NCBI RefSeq assembly: GCF_014197915.1
Contig: NZ_JACIGK010000003.1
Span: 62,001 to 126,000 of the forward strand
Length of the DNA stretch: 64,000 nucleotides
Source of the DNA: Roseospira visakhapatnamensis
GTDB lineage: Bacteria > Pseudomonadota > Alphaproteobacteria > Rhodospirillales > Rhodospirillaceae
Reading direction: 5' to 3'
The notes under the pieces are model-generated. The model made no database searches. It was not told the origin of the DNA and saw nothing but the letters and a program-made list of their open reading frames with translations. The first letter of the stretch is position 1, and each line of letters opens with the position of its first letter. Position numbers and translations under genes: made by a program. Of this stretch, positions 40,798-48,156 are shown piece after piece.

Positions 40798-40822
40798 GTC
40801 AGAAAGGGAAACGGGTTCAGCC

Positions 40823-43465
40823 ATGCTGGACAAGACCTACGACGCGAAAACGGTCGAACAACGACGCTATGAGCGATGGGAAGCGTCGGGCGCGTTCGCC
40901 TGCGACCCGAGCGCGAACGTCGCGCCCTACACCATCATGATGCCGCCGCCCAACGTCACCGGCAGCCTTCACATGGGGCATGCGCTGACGTTCACCCTTC
41001 AGGACGTGCTGGTCCGCTACTTCCGCATGAAGGGGCGTGATGCCCTGTGGCAGCCGGGCGCCGATCATGCCGGAATCGCCACCCAGATGGTGGTCGAGCG
41101 CAATCTGGCCGCCGAGGGCCGGACCCGCTATGACCTCGGGCGCGAAGCGTTCATTGATCGGGTGTGGGAGTGGAAGGCCCACTCCGGCGGCACCATCCAG
41201 CGCCAGTTGCGTCGCCTGGGCGCCTCGCCGGACTGGGACCGCGAGCGCTTCACCATGGACGAGGGCTTGTCGCGAGCTGTCACCAAGGTGTTCGTGCGGT
41301 TGCACAAGGATGGCCTGATCTATCGGGACAAGCGTCTCGTGAACTGGGACCCGAAGCTGCACACCGCCATTTCCGACCTGGAGGTCGATCCGCGTCCCAC
41401 CGATGGCCGCATGTGGTACTTCCGCTATCCGGTGGTCGATCAGCCCGACCGGTTCGTGGTGGTCGGCACCACCCGGCCGGAGACCATGCTGGGCGATACC
41501 GGCGTGGCCGTGCATCCCGACGACGAGCGGTATCGGGACCTGGTGGGCCAGTCGGTCATGGTGCCGATCGTCGACCGCGTCATCCCCGTGGTGGCCGACG
41601 CCTACGCCGACCCCGAGAAGGGCTCGGGAGCCGTCAAGATCACGCCGGCCCACGACTTCAACGACTTCGAGGTGGGGCGCCGGCACGATCTGGCGATGAT
41701 CAACGTGCTGGACCGGGACGCCTGCCTGAACGACTCGGTGCCCGAGGCGTTCCGGGGCCTCGACCGGTTCACGGCCCGCGATCAGGTGGTCGCGCGCATG
41801 GATGCGCTCGGCCTCCTGGAGAAGGTCGAGCCCAATGCCATGACCGTGCCCTATGGGGACCGCTCCGGCGTCGTCATCGAGCCCTGGCTGACCGACCAGT
41901 GGTTCGTGGACGCCAAGGTGCTGGCGGCCGAGCCCATCAAGGCGGTGGAGGAGGGGCGCACCCGGTTCGTGCCCGCGCACTGGTCCAACACCTTCTTCGA
42001 GTGGATGCGCAACATCCAGCCCTGGTGCGTCAGCCGGCAGATCTGGTGGGGGCACCGCATCCCGGCGTGGTATGCGTCCGACGGCACCATCTTCGTCGAG
42101 GAGACGGAGGAGGAGGCCCTCGCCGCGGCCCGCGACCACTTCGGCGCGCCGGTGGCGCTGCGCCGGGACGACGATGTCCTGGACACCTGGTTCTCCTCGG
42201 CGCTGTGGCCGTTCTCGACCCTGGGATGGCCCGAGCGGACGCCGGAACTGGAGCGCTACTATCCCGGCGACGTGCTGGTCACCGGCTTTGACATCATCTT
42301 CTTCTGGGTCGCCCGGATGATGATGATGGGCCACTACTTCATGGGCGACGTGCCGTTCCGCGAGGTCTACATCCATGCCCTGGTCCGCGACGAGAAGGGC
42401 CAGAAGATGTCCAAGTCCAAGGGGAATGTCATCGACCCCCTGGACCTGATCGATAGCTACGGCACCGATGCCCTGCGCTTCACCCTGACCGCCATGGCGG
42501 CGCAGGGGCGCGACATCAAGATGAGCGAGGGCCGGGTTCAGGGATACCGCAACTTCGCGACCAAGCTGTGGAACGCGGCGCGCTTCTGCCGTATGAACGA
42601 CTGCGTGTCAGTTCCGACGTATGCGCCCGGCGAGGCCACCACCACCCTGAACCGCTGGATCGTCGCCACGGTGGCGGATACGGCGCGGCGCATGGAGCAG
42701 GCGCTGGAGACATACCGGTTCAACGAGGCGGCGCAGGTGATCTATCAGTTCACCTGGAACACCTTCTGCGACTGGTACCTGGAGTTCGCCAAGCCGGTGT
42801 TCGGCGGTCCCGACGCGGCGGCGGCGGCGGAGACCCGCGCCACCACCGCGTGGGTGCTGGATCGCATCCTGGTGATGCTGCATCCGATCATGCCCTATGT
42901 GACGGAAGAGCTCTGGGAGGCCCTGTCGGACCAGCGTGAAACGCCGCTGGTCACCGCCGGCTGGCCGGATGAGAGCGACATGGCCGCGCCCGACGCCGTG
43001 GCGGAAATGGACTGGGTGGTGCGCCTGATCACCGCCATCCGCTCGGTGCGATCGGAAATGAACGTGCCGCCGGGAAGCCGGCTGGCCATCCAGATCAAGG
43101 ACGCCGGCACGGTCACGCGGGCGCGCCTGGCCACGCACGACGCCGTGCTGCGGAGCCTGGCGCGCCTGAACGAGATCACTCTGGTGGCGGAGGCGCCCTC
43201 CACGGGCGCGGCCCAGGTGGTGGTGGACGAGGCCACGGTCATCCTGCCGCTGGCCGATGTCATCGACCTGGACAAGGAGCGTCAGCGCCTAGCCAAGGAC
43301 GTGGCCCGTCAGGACGGCGAGATCGCCAAGCTGGCCCGCAAGCTGGAGAACGCGGGGTTCCTGTCCAAGGCGCCGGCCGAGGTCGTGGCCGAGAACCGCG
43401 AGCGTCTGGTCGAACTGGAGGCCGTGCGCGACCGGTTGCGGGAGGCGCTGGCCCGCATCGGCTGA
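40823..43465 (+). CDS. valS: Valyl-tRNA synthetase
   Basis: 880 residues. It charges tRNA-Val. The HIGH motif appears as PPPNVTGSLHMGHAL (about 45-60), the editing domain as 'VVVGTTRPETMLGDTGVAV', and the KMSKS motif as KMSKSKGNVIDP; a C-terminal coiled coil ('DKERQRLAKDVARQDGEIAK') ends the protein. It starts MLDKTYDAKTVEQRRYERWE after AAAGGGAA. It lies alone after the popZ terminator. Confidence 0.96.
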   Translation: MLDKTYDAKTVEQRRYERWEASGAFACDPSANVAPYTIMMPPPNVTGSLHMGHALTFTLQDVLVRYFRMKGRDALWQPGADHAGIATQMVVERNLAAEGRTRYDLGREAFIDRVWEWKAHSGGTIQRQLRRLGASPDWDRERFTMDEGLSRAVTKVFVRLHKDGLIYRDKRLVNWDPKLHTAISDLEVDPRPTDGRMWYFRYPVVDQPDRFVVVGTTRPETMLGDTGVAVHPDDERYRDLVGQSVMVPIVDRVIPVVADAYADPEKGSGAVKITPAHDFNDFEVGRRHDLAMINVLDRDACLNDSVPEAFRGLDRFTARDQVVARMDALGLLEKVEPNAMTVPYGDRSGVVIEPWLTDQWFVDAKVLAAEPIKAVEEGRTRFVPAHWSNTFFEWMRNIQPWCVSRQIWWGHRIPAWYASDGTIFVEETEEEALAAARDHFGAPVALRRDDDVLDTWFSSALWPFSTLGWPERTPELERYYPGDVLVTGFDIIFFWVARMMMMGHYFMGDVPFREVYIHALVRDEKGQKMSKSKGNVIDPLDLIDSYGTDALRFTLTAMAAQGRDIKMSEGRVQGYRNFATKLWNAARFCRMNDCVSVPTYAPGEATTTLNRWIVATVADTARRMEQALETYRFNEAAQVIYQFTWNTFCDWYLEFAKPVFGGPDAAAAAETRATTAWVLDRILVMLHPIMPYVTEELWEALSDQRETPLVTAGWPDESDMAAPDAVAEMDWVVRLITAIRSVRSEMNVPPGSRLAIQIKDAGTVTRARLATHDAVLRSLARLNEITLVAEAPSTGAAQVVVDEATVILPLADVIDLDKERQRLAKDVARQDGEIAKLARKLENAGFLSKAPAEVVAENRERLVELEAVRDRLREALARIG

Positions 43466-43654
43466 GCAGGGTGGCCGCCCGTCCCGCCACGGCGGTCCCG
43501 GGCATGCACGGTCCGTCCTCGCGACCGCGAGCCCTGGTCGGGCTGTGGGACCTGTCGGCGCGCGCGCCGCCTGTGCTACCCTTTGGTCGCGGTTGCGGTC
43601 GCGGCGAGGCAAGTCCGGCCTCCGCCGGTTTCGCCGCGTGGCCAGGGGGGCGCC

Positions 43655-44419
43655 ATGGCCGACGACATTCCAGGTCCCGCGCCGCCCATGGCCGTCGACT
43701 GGCGCCAGGAGCGGTCCTCGGACGGACACACCGGCCGTGGTGGCCGGCATGCGGCGCAGGATCACGCGCGCGCGGCCGGGGCCTATGAACGACTCGGGCC
43801 GTCGCCGCATGCCATCGCCGATGCTCTCTCTGTCCAGGGCGTGCCCGAGGCGGACCTGACGCCGGCCGTGCGGCGGGCGATGGGGCAGCTCATGGGCGAG
43901 GTCGACCGCCTGCGTCAGGAGTTGGACGTGGCGCGCGAGGGCGCGGGGGGCATGGTCGATGTGCGCGATCGTGCCGAACATCTGCCGCTGATGGGCGCCC
44001 GGTCCCTGGAGCGGGCCTTTCGCCTGCGCTTGGCGGCGGAGGCGGACAGCGGCGCGGTGCCCGCCGTCGTCTTCTTTTACGCCGGCAACTACGAGACGGT
44101 ACGCGAGCGCCACGGACTGGCCGCCGCCGAGGCCGTCTACCACGCCATGGCCAGCGCCATGGCGCGATGTCGCGCCGACACCGAGGACCTGGGGGCCTTG
44201 GGCGGGGCCAGCGCGGTGATGCTGATCCCCTTCGACGGGCAGGTGGACCGCCTGTGGGTGCGGGCGCGTGCCCTGGCCCGGGAGGCCGGCGCGCCGGTGC
44301 CATGGCGGTCCGACACCGTGCCGGTCGGGTTGCTGATCGGCGTGCATGTCCCGCGTCGGGGCGAGCGGCCGGGCGATGCGTTCTGGCAGGCGGAGCGGGC
44401 GGCGCGCCGGATCGTGTGA
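43655..44419 (+). CDS. Degenerate GGDEF-fold protein
   Basis: 254 residues, no signal peptide or membrane helix. After a variable N terminus and a coiled coil ('MGQLMGEVDRLRQELDVARE') comes a region laid out like a diguanylate cyclase: a 'LxxxxGARSLERAFRLRLA' start, 'PAVVFFYAGNYETVRERHG', and where GGDEF should be, GGASA ('LGALGGASAVMLIPF'). The catalytic Asp-Glu is lost, so it cannot make c-di-GMP; such domains may bind nucleotides or proteins. It follows valS by 190 bases. Confidence 0.65.
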   Translation: MADDIPGPAPPMAVDWRQERSSDGHTGRGGRHAAQDHARAAGAYERLGPSPHAIADALSVQGVPEADLTPAVRRAMGQLMGEVDRLRQELDVAREGAGGMVDVRDRAEHLPLMGARSLERAFRLRLAAEADSGAVPAVVFFYAGNYETVRERHGLAAAEAVYHAMASAMARCRADTEDLGALGGASAVMLIPFDGQVDRLWVRARALAREAGAPVPWRSDTVPVGLLIGVHVPRRGERPGDAFWQAERAARRIV

Positions 44420-44510
44420 CCATCGCCCCCGGCACGACGCCCCCGGCACGACGCCCCCGGCGCGGGCCGGGCCGGCGGGCGGGCCCGCAGGCGGCCGGAC
44501 CGTCAGGGGA

Positions 44511-44720
44511 TCAGGCGATGATGTCGGGGGTGACCTGATTCTGAAGGCGGGCGATCTCGTCCTTGAGGATCAGCTTCCGCTTCTTCAGGCGCCGCAGTTG
44601 CAGCATGTCGTAGGGGGCTGTGTCCATCAGGCGTGCGATGACCTCGTCCAGGTCACGGTGTTCCAGCCTCAGAGCCTCCAGTCGGCGGCGGAGGGTCGCG
44701 GTCTCTTCATCGTCGATCAT
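44511..44720 (-). CDS. YdcH/DUF465 family small protein
   Basis: 69 residues, a helical hairpin: 'LRRRLEALRLEHRDLDEVIA' and 'LQLRRLKKRKLILKDEIARL'. The YdcH family is widespread and of unknown function. It is transcribed toward the degenerate GGDEF gene. A second family member lies at 47121-47291. Confidence 0.85.
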   Translation of the reverse strand: MIDDEETATLRRRLEALRLEHRDLDEVIARLMDTAPYDMLQLRRLKKRKLILKDEIARLQNQVTPDIIA

Positions 44721-45242
44721 GCGGGGTCCGGTTGCGGCGCCAGGGGTCAGGACTCGCGCCGACGAGCGGGGGCTCCTCGACGCCCACCAGCGCGCGTCTC
44801 GGTGCCCTGTCTCGCCCCTGCCGTGCCTGACGGACACGGTCGCGGATGGCGGACCGGACGAGGGACTCGCGCCGGCGACGGGAAACACCACCGGCCCGCG
44901 GTCTCGGCCGATGGGATCGGAGCGGCCTTGGCCGTAACGGACGGCCCCTCTCCGGGCCGCCTGGGGCTTCACACGGGGCGAAGCATGAGCGGGTCCGGCG
45001 AAAATCGTGAAAGTTCTCCGATACTGGTCGTCAGACTAGCAGAAAACCGGTGACGGCGACATGGATCCTGACGCACTTTGGGGACGCTGCCGGCGCGGGT
45101 TTGATCGCGCGCCAAAGACGGCATCTGCCCAATGATCGGATGTGTTGGCCAGCGGCTGGACCGGTGTTCGTGCGCCGGTGCCGCGTGGAAAGGACAGAAC
45201 GACGGGGCGACGGACAGGCAAGCCCACAGCACGGAGGACGGC
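44721..45242. other. Intergenic region between the YdcH and phosphofructokinase genes
   Basis: 522 bases between divergent genes. It should hold promoters for both; a less GC-rich stretch at about 45,000-45,055 is the likeliest place for the phosphofructokinase promoter. No gene, repeat or clear promoter is seen. Confidence 0.4.
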
Positions 45243-46334
45243 ATGGCGAAGATTCGGCGGCTCGGGGTATTGACCAGCGGTGGTGACTGCGCGGGTCTCA
45301 ATGCGGTGATCCGCGCGGTGACCTATCGGGCGGTGCGCCACTACGGTTGGAAGGTGTTTGGCATCATCGACGGCACCATGGGCCTCATGGAACGCCCCCT
45401 GCGCTACCGGGAACTGGACCTGGACATGTTCTCGGGCAACATGCTCCGTGAGGGGGGCACGTTCCTGGGCACGGTCAACAAGGGCGACCCGTTCAACTAC
45501 CCCATGCCCGATGGCAGCACGCAGGACCGCTCCCTCGACTTCGTGGACGGCTTCAACAAGCTGGCCCTGGACGCGGTGGTGGTCATCGGGGGCGACGGCT
45601 CCATGCGCATCCTGTCGCAGTTGTGCGAGCGTGGCGGCATCGGCATGGTCGGCGTGCCCAAGACGATCGACAACGACGTGCATGGGACCGACTTCGCGGT
45701 CGGCTTCACCACCGCCGTCAACGTCGTGACCGAGTCCCTGGATCGCCTGCAACCCACCGCCGCCAGCCATCACCGTGTGATGATCCTGGAGGTGATGGGC
45801 CGTGACGCCGGACACATCGCCGTCAACGCCGGCATCTCCGGCGGGGCCGACGTCATCCTGATCCCCGAACTGCCCTATCGTCTGGAAAGCATTGCCGAGA
45901 AGATCGACCAGGTGATTCGCGAGGGCCGCAACCACGCCCTGGTGGTGGTCGCCGAGGGCGTCAAGACGGAGGACGGGTTGAATGCGCAGGTGGCGCATTC
46001 GCACGGGCAGACCCGGTACGGCGGGATCGGGCACTACCTGTCGGATCGCATCTCCAAGATGACCGAGTTGGAGACCCGCGAGACGATCCTGGGCCATGTG
46101 CAGCGCGGCGGTACGCCGTCCACCCGTGACCGCCTGCTGGCGTCGGCGTTCGGGGTTCATGCCGTGGACATGGTCGCCAAGGGGCGCCTGGGCCGCATGG
46201 TCGCCTGGCAGGAACGCGGCGTCACCGACGTCCCCCTCAGCGAGGTCTGCATTGGTCCGCGCTCGCTGGAGCCCGATGGCACGCTGATCAACGTGGCCCG
46301 TGGCCTGGGCATCTACATAGGAGAGTCGCCCTGA
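45243..46334 (+). CDS. 6-phosphofructokinase
   Basis: 363 residues, PFKA family. It phosphorylates fructose 6-phosphate. N-terminal 'LGVLTSGGDCAGLNAVIRAV', then VVVIGGDGSMRI (116-121) and GVPKTIDNDVHGTDFAVGF (138-156), 'MGRDAGHIA' and 'LGHVQRGGTPSTRDRLL'. At the two positions that set the phosphoryl donor it has Gly119 (as in ATP enzymes) and Lys140 (as in pyrophosphate enzymes); this mixed pair is known from actinobacterial ATP-PFKs, so ATP is favoured. It converges on ubiX. Confidence 0.93.
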   Translation: MAKIRRLGVLTSGGDCAGLNAVIRAVTYRAVRHYGWKVFGIIDGTMGLMERPLRYRELDLDMFSGNMLREGGTFLGTVNKGDPFNYPMPDGSTQDRSLDFVDGFNKLALDAVVVIGGDGSMRILSQLCERGGIGMVGVPKTIDNDVHGTDFAVGFTTAVNVVTESLDRLQPTAASHHRVMILEVMGRDAGHIAVNAGISGGADVILIPELPYRLESIAEKIDQVIREGRNHALVVVAEGVKTEDGLNAQVAHSHGQTRYGGIGHYLSDRISKMTELETRETILGHVQRGGTPSTRDRLLASAFGVHAVDMVAKGRLGRMVAWQERGVTDVPLSEVCIGPRSLEPDGTLINVARGLGIYIGESP

Positions 46335-46341
46335 TCCCAGC

Positions 46342-46359
46342 GCCGGCGCGCGCGCCGGC
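46342..46359. terminator. 18-bp palindrome between the convergent phosphofructokinase and ubiX genes
   Basis: GCCGGCGCG followed by CGCGCCGGC, a perfect GC palindrome in the 49-base gap. There is no T-run. Confidence 0.4.
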
Positions 46360-46383
46360 CCCGGGCGGGCTCCCGGCCGAGGG

Positions 46384-46971
46384 TCAGTCGGCCCCGTCGG
46401 GGTCCGCCTCGCGCCAGCGGCGCGCCAGGCCGGCGTCGATGTCGAACAGGTCCAGCAGCCGGCCGACGGTGTGGTCCACCAGATCGTCCAGGGACCGGGG
46501 GCGGGCATAGAAGGCCGGCATGGGCGGCGCCACCACGGCCCCCATCTCGGTCACCGTCGCCATGGCGCGCAGATGCCCCAGGTGCAGCGGCGTTTCCCGC
46601 ACCATCAGAACCAGCCGCCGGCGTTCCTTCAACGTGACGTCGGCGGCCCGCGTCAGCAGGTTGTCGCCGGCCGTCGCGGCGATCGCGCCCAGGGTCCGGG
46701 CCGAACACGGCACCACCACCATGCCTCGCGTGCGAAATGATCCCGACGACGGGGCCGCCGTCAGGTCGTCCACCTTGTGCCAGACGGTGGCCAGGGCGCG
46801 CACCTGGGCGACCTTCAGCGTGGTTTCGTGGGCGAGCGTGATCTCGGCCGCCGGAGTCATGACCAGATGAGAGGGGATCGCGAGTCGATCCAGCGTCTCC
46901 AGAAGGCGCACGGCATAGGCCAGACCGGAGGCGCCGCTGACGCCAACGACGAGCGGGCGGTTTGAGACCAT
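46384..46971 (-). CDS. ubiX: Flavin prenyltransferase UbiX
   Basis: 195 residues. It attaches a prenyl group to FMN to make the cofactor of UbiD-type decarboxylases (ubiquinone pathway). 'PLVVGVSGASGLAYAVRLLE' (FMN/phosphate site), 'GSFRTRGMVVVPCSARTLGA' and 'LVLMVRETPLHLGHLRAM' are all diagnostic. AAGGA lies 9 bases before the ATG. ubiD is not in the window. Confidence 0.94.
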   Translation of the reverse strand: MVSNRPLVVGVSGASGLAYAVRLLETLDRLAIPSHLVMTPAAEITLAHETTLKVAQVRALATVWHKVDDLTAAPSSGSFRTRGMVVVPCSARTLGAIAATAGDNLLTRAADVTLKERRRLVLMVRETPLHLGHLRAMATVTEMGAVVAPPMPAFYARPRSLDDLVDHTVGRLLDLFDIDAGLARRWREADPDGAD

Positions 46972-47120
46972 TCCAAAAAAATCCTTCAAACTACTGTGGG
47001 TTCGGCAGAAAGCAAGAAGATTCGTCCGTTTTTCATCAAACCGTCGCGGAAACGCTTCCACGCCGATCGGCTCTCGGGTACACTGATTGCGTTTCTCCAC
47101 CAGATGAGGAGGGTAATGTC

Positions 47121-47291
47121 ATGGGTCGTGATGCACGGTTGGATGCGTTGAACTCGCGGCACTCGGAGCTTGATGATCGTCTGCAGGACGAGACCACGCG
47201 CCCGTTGCCGGATTCCAGTCTGATCGCGGCGCTGAAGCGGCAGAAGCTGGCCATCAAGGACGAGATGGCTCGCATGGCAAGGCCCCACTGA
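47121..47291 (+). CDS. YdcH/DUF465 family small protein
   Basis: 56 residues (GRDARLDALNSRHSELDDRL, then 'LIAALKRQKLAIKDEMARM'), the helical-hairpin YdcH domain. GAGGAGGG lies just before the ATG. It is the second member of the family in 2.5 kb. The function is unknown. Confidence 0.85.
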   Translation: MGRDARLDALNSRHSELDDRLQDETTRPLPDSSLIAALKRQKLAIKDEMARMARPH

Positions 47292-47328
47292 GACTGGGAA
47301 CGCATTGAGCGGGTGTATGACGACCACG

Positions 47329-47643
47329 GGTGTGTGAGCCCAAGCACACCGTCAGCCCCCCCTTGGTGAGGATGCGTCCGACGCCAAGGTGGACGACGAC
47401 GAGAGGGAAAAGGCAACGAGAGGATACTGATACAGATACCGCCGTGACACTGACAAGGCACTGATCCCTCGGCCGTGGGTCGAGGGCAACCGATCAGGAG
47501 AGGCACCCGGAGGACACGCCTCTCGGCTCCGTCAGTTCCCCGCAACAGGGGACATTGTGGTACCGCTGCGATGCCAGCGGGATGTCAGTCTTTCACCGTC
47601 TTATCAGCGGAGGGTCGGGGCGACGCAAGCGTCGCCCCGATTT
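47329..47643 (+). ncRNA. Candidate structured RNA (series of hairpins)
   Basis: Seven successive stems: GGTGTG/CACACC (47329-47350), CCTTGG/CCAAGG with an inner GGA/TCC (47361-47389), CTGAT/ATCAG enclosing CCCTCG/CGAGGG (47461-47497), GAGAGGC/GCCTCTC (47498-47524), a GTTCCCC/GGGGAC stem (47535-47553), CCGCTG/CAGCGG (47563-47580), and an 11-bp stem (47615-47640) with a CAAG loop followed by TTT. It does not match tmRNA, RNase P, SRP or 6S RNA as far as I can judge. Confidence 0.25.
47615..47643 (+). terminator. Terminator-like hairpin
   Basis: TCGGGGCGACG (47615-47625) pairs perfectly with CGTCGCCCCGA (47630-47640) around CAAG, followed by TTTGGTT. It would end transcripts coming from the YdcH gene or the hairpin region. 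Confidence 0.65.
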
Positions 47644-47683
47644 GGTTATGGGGCCGGTCAGACCGGACCGTGAGGACGGACGG

Positions 47684-47735
47684 TAATACCAGCGGCGGAT
47701 GAGGTGACTCATTCCGCCGCGCGGCACCGGCCCGC
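47684..47735. repeat. REP-like element, full copy
   Basis: TAATACCAGCGGC (47684-47696), a 12-bp hairpin with a bulge (47692-47703 with 47708-47720, loop GTGA), then GGCACCGGCCCGC (47723-47735). The flanks are repeated without the hairpin at the rpoD stop codon (19399-19421). Confidence 0.6.
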
Positions 47736-48156
47736 GCCCCCACCCGGCCACCCCAAGTATACTGCCCCAAGGAAACACGGGTGCCCCGTTGAAGGCGTGG
47801 GCCGTGCGGTCCAGGCGTCGCGTCGCGTCGCCGGTTCTTGAGATGGGGCGCCTTGCGCGCGTCCCAGGGCGGATGGGTGATGCTTGTCCGCCACCGGACG
47901 GAGTCCCGGCTGCGCCAGTCCGGCGCCACCGCGCGAGGCCGTGGCGCGCCGGCCGCGACGCGGATCCCACAGCCGATGCCGTGTCCTCGTGCGCGGGTTT
48001 TCCGTATTCTTTGTTGCGTTCATGGCGCCGGTGCGTAATTTTGCTTCCCCCGACGCCGTCGGGTCCGAACGCCAGGCCGCGCGCCATCGTCTTTCTGTCC
48101 ACGTCATGCGCGGCGCGCCGGCCCAAGTCTCTCGGCCAACCAGCGGAGCGTGCGTC

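Larger units (their letters stand above)
47292..48156. other. 865-base intergenic region before the acyl-CoA synthetase gene
   Basis: It contains a run of hairpins (47329-47643, possible RNA), the full-length REP-like element (47684-47735) and about 420 further bases in which I see no supported gene. A TATACT near 47,757 could be a -10 for the synthetase gene. Confidence 0.5.
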
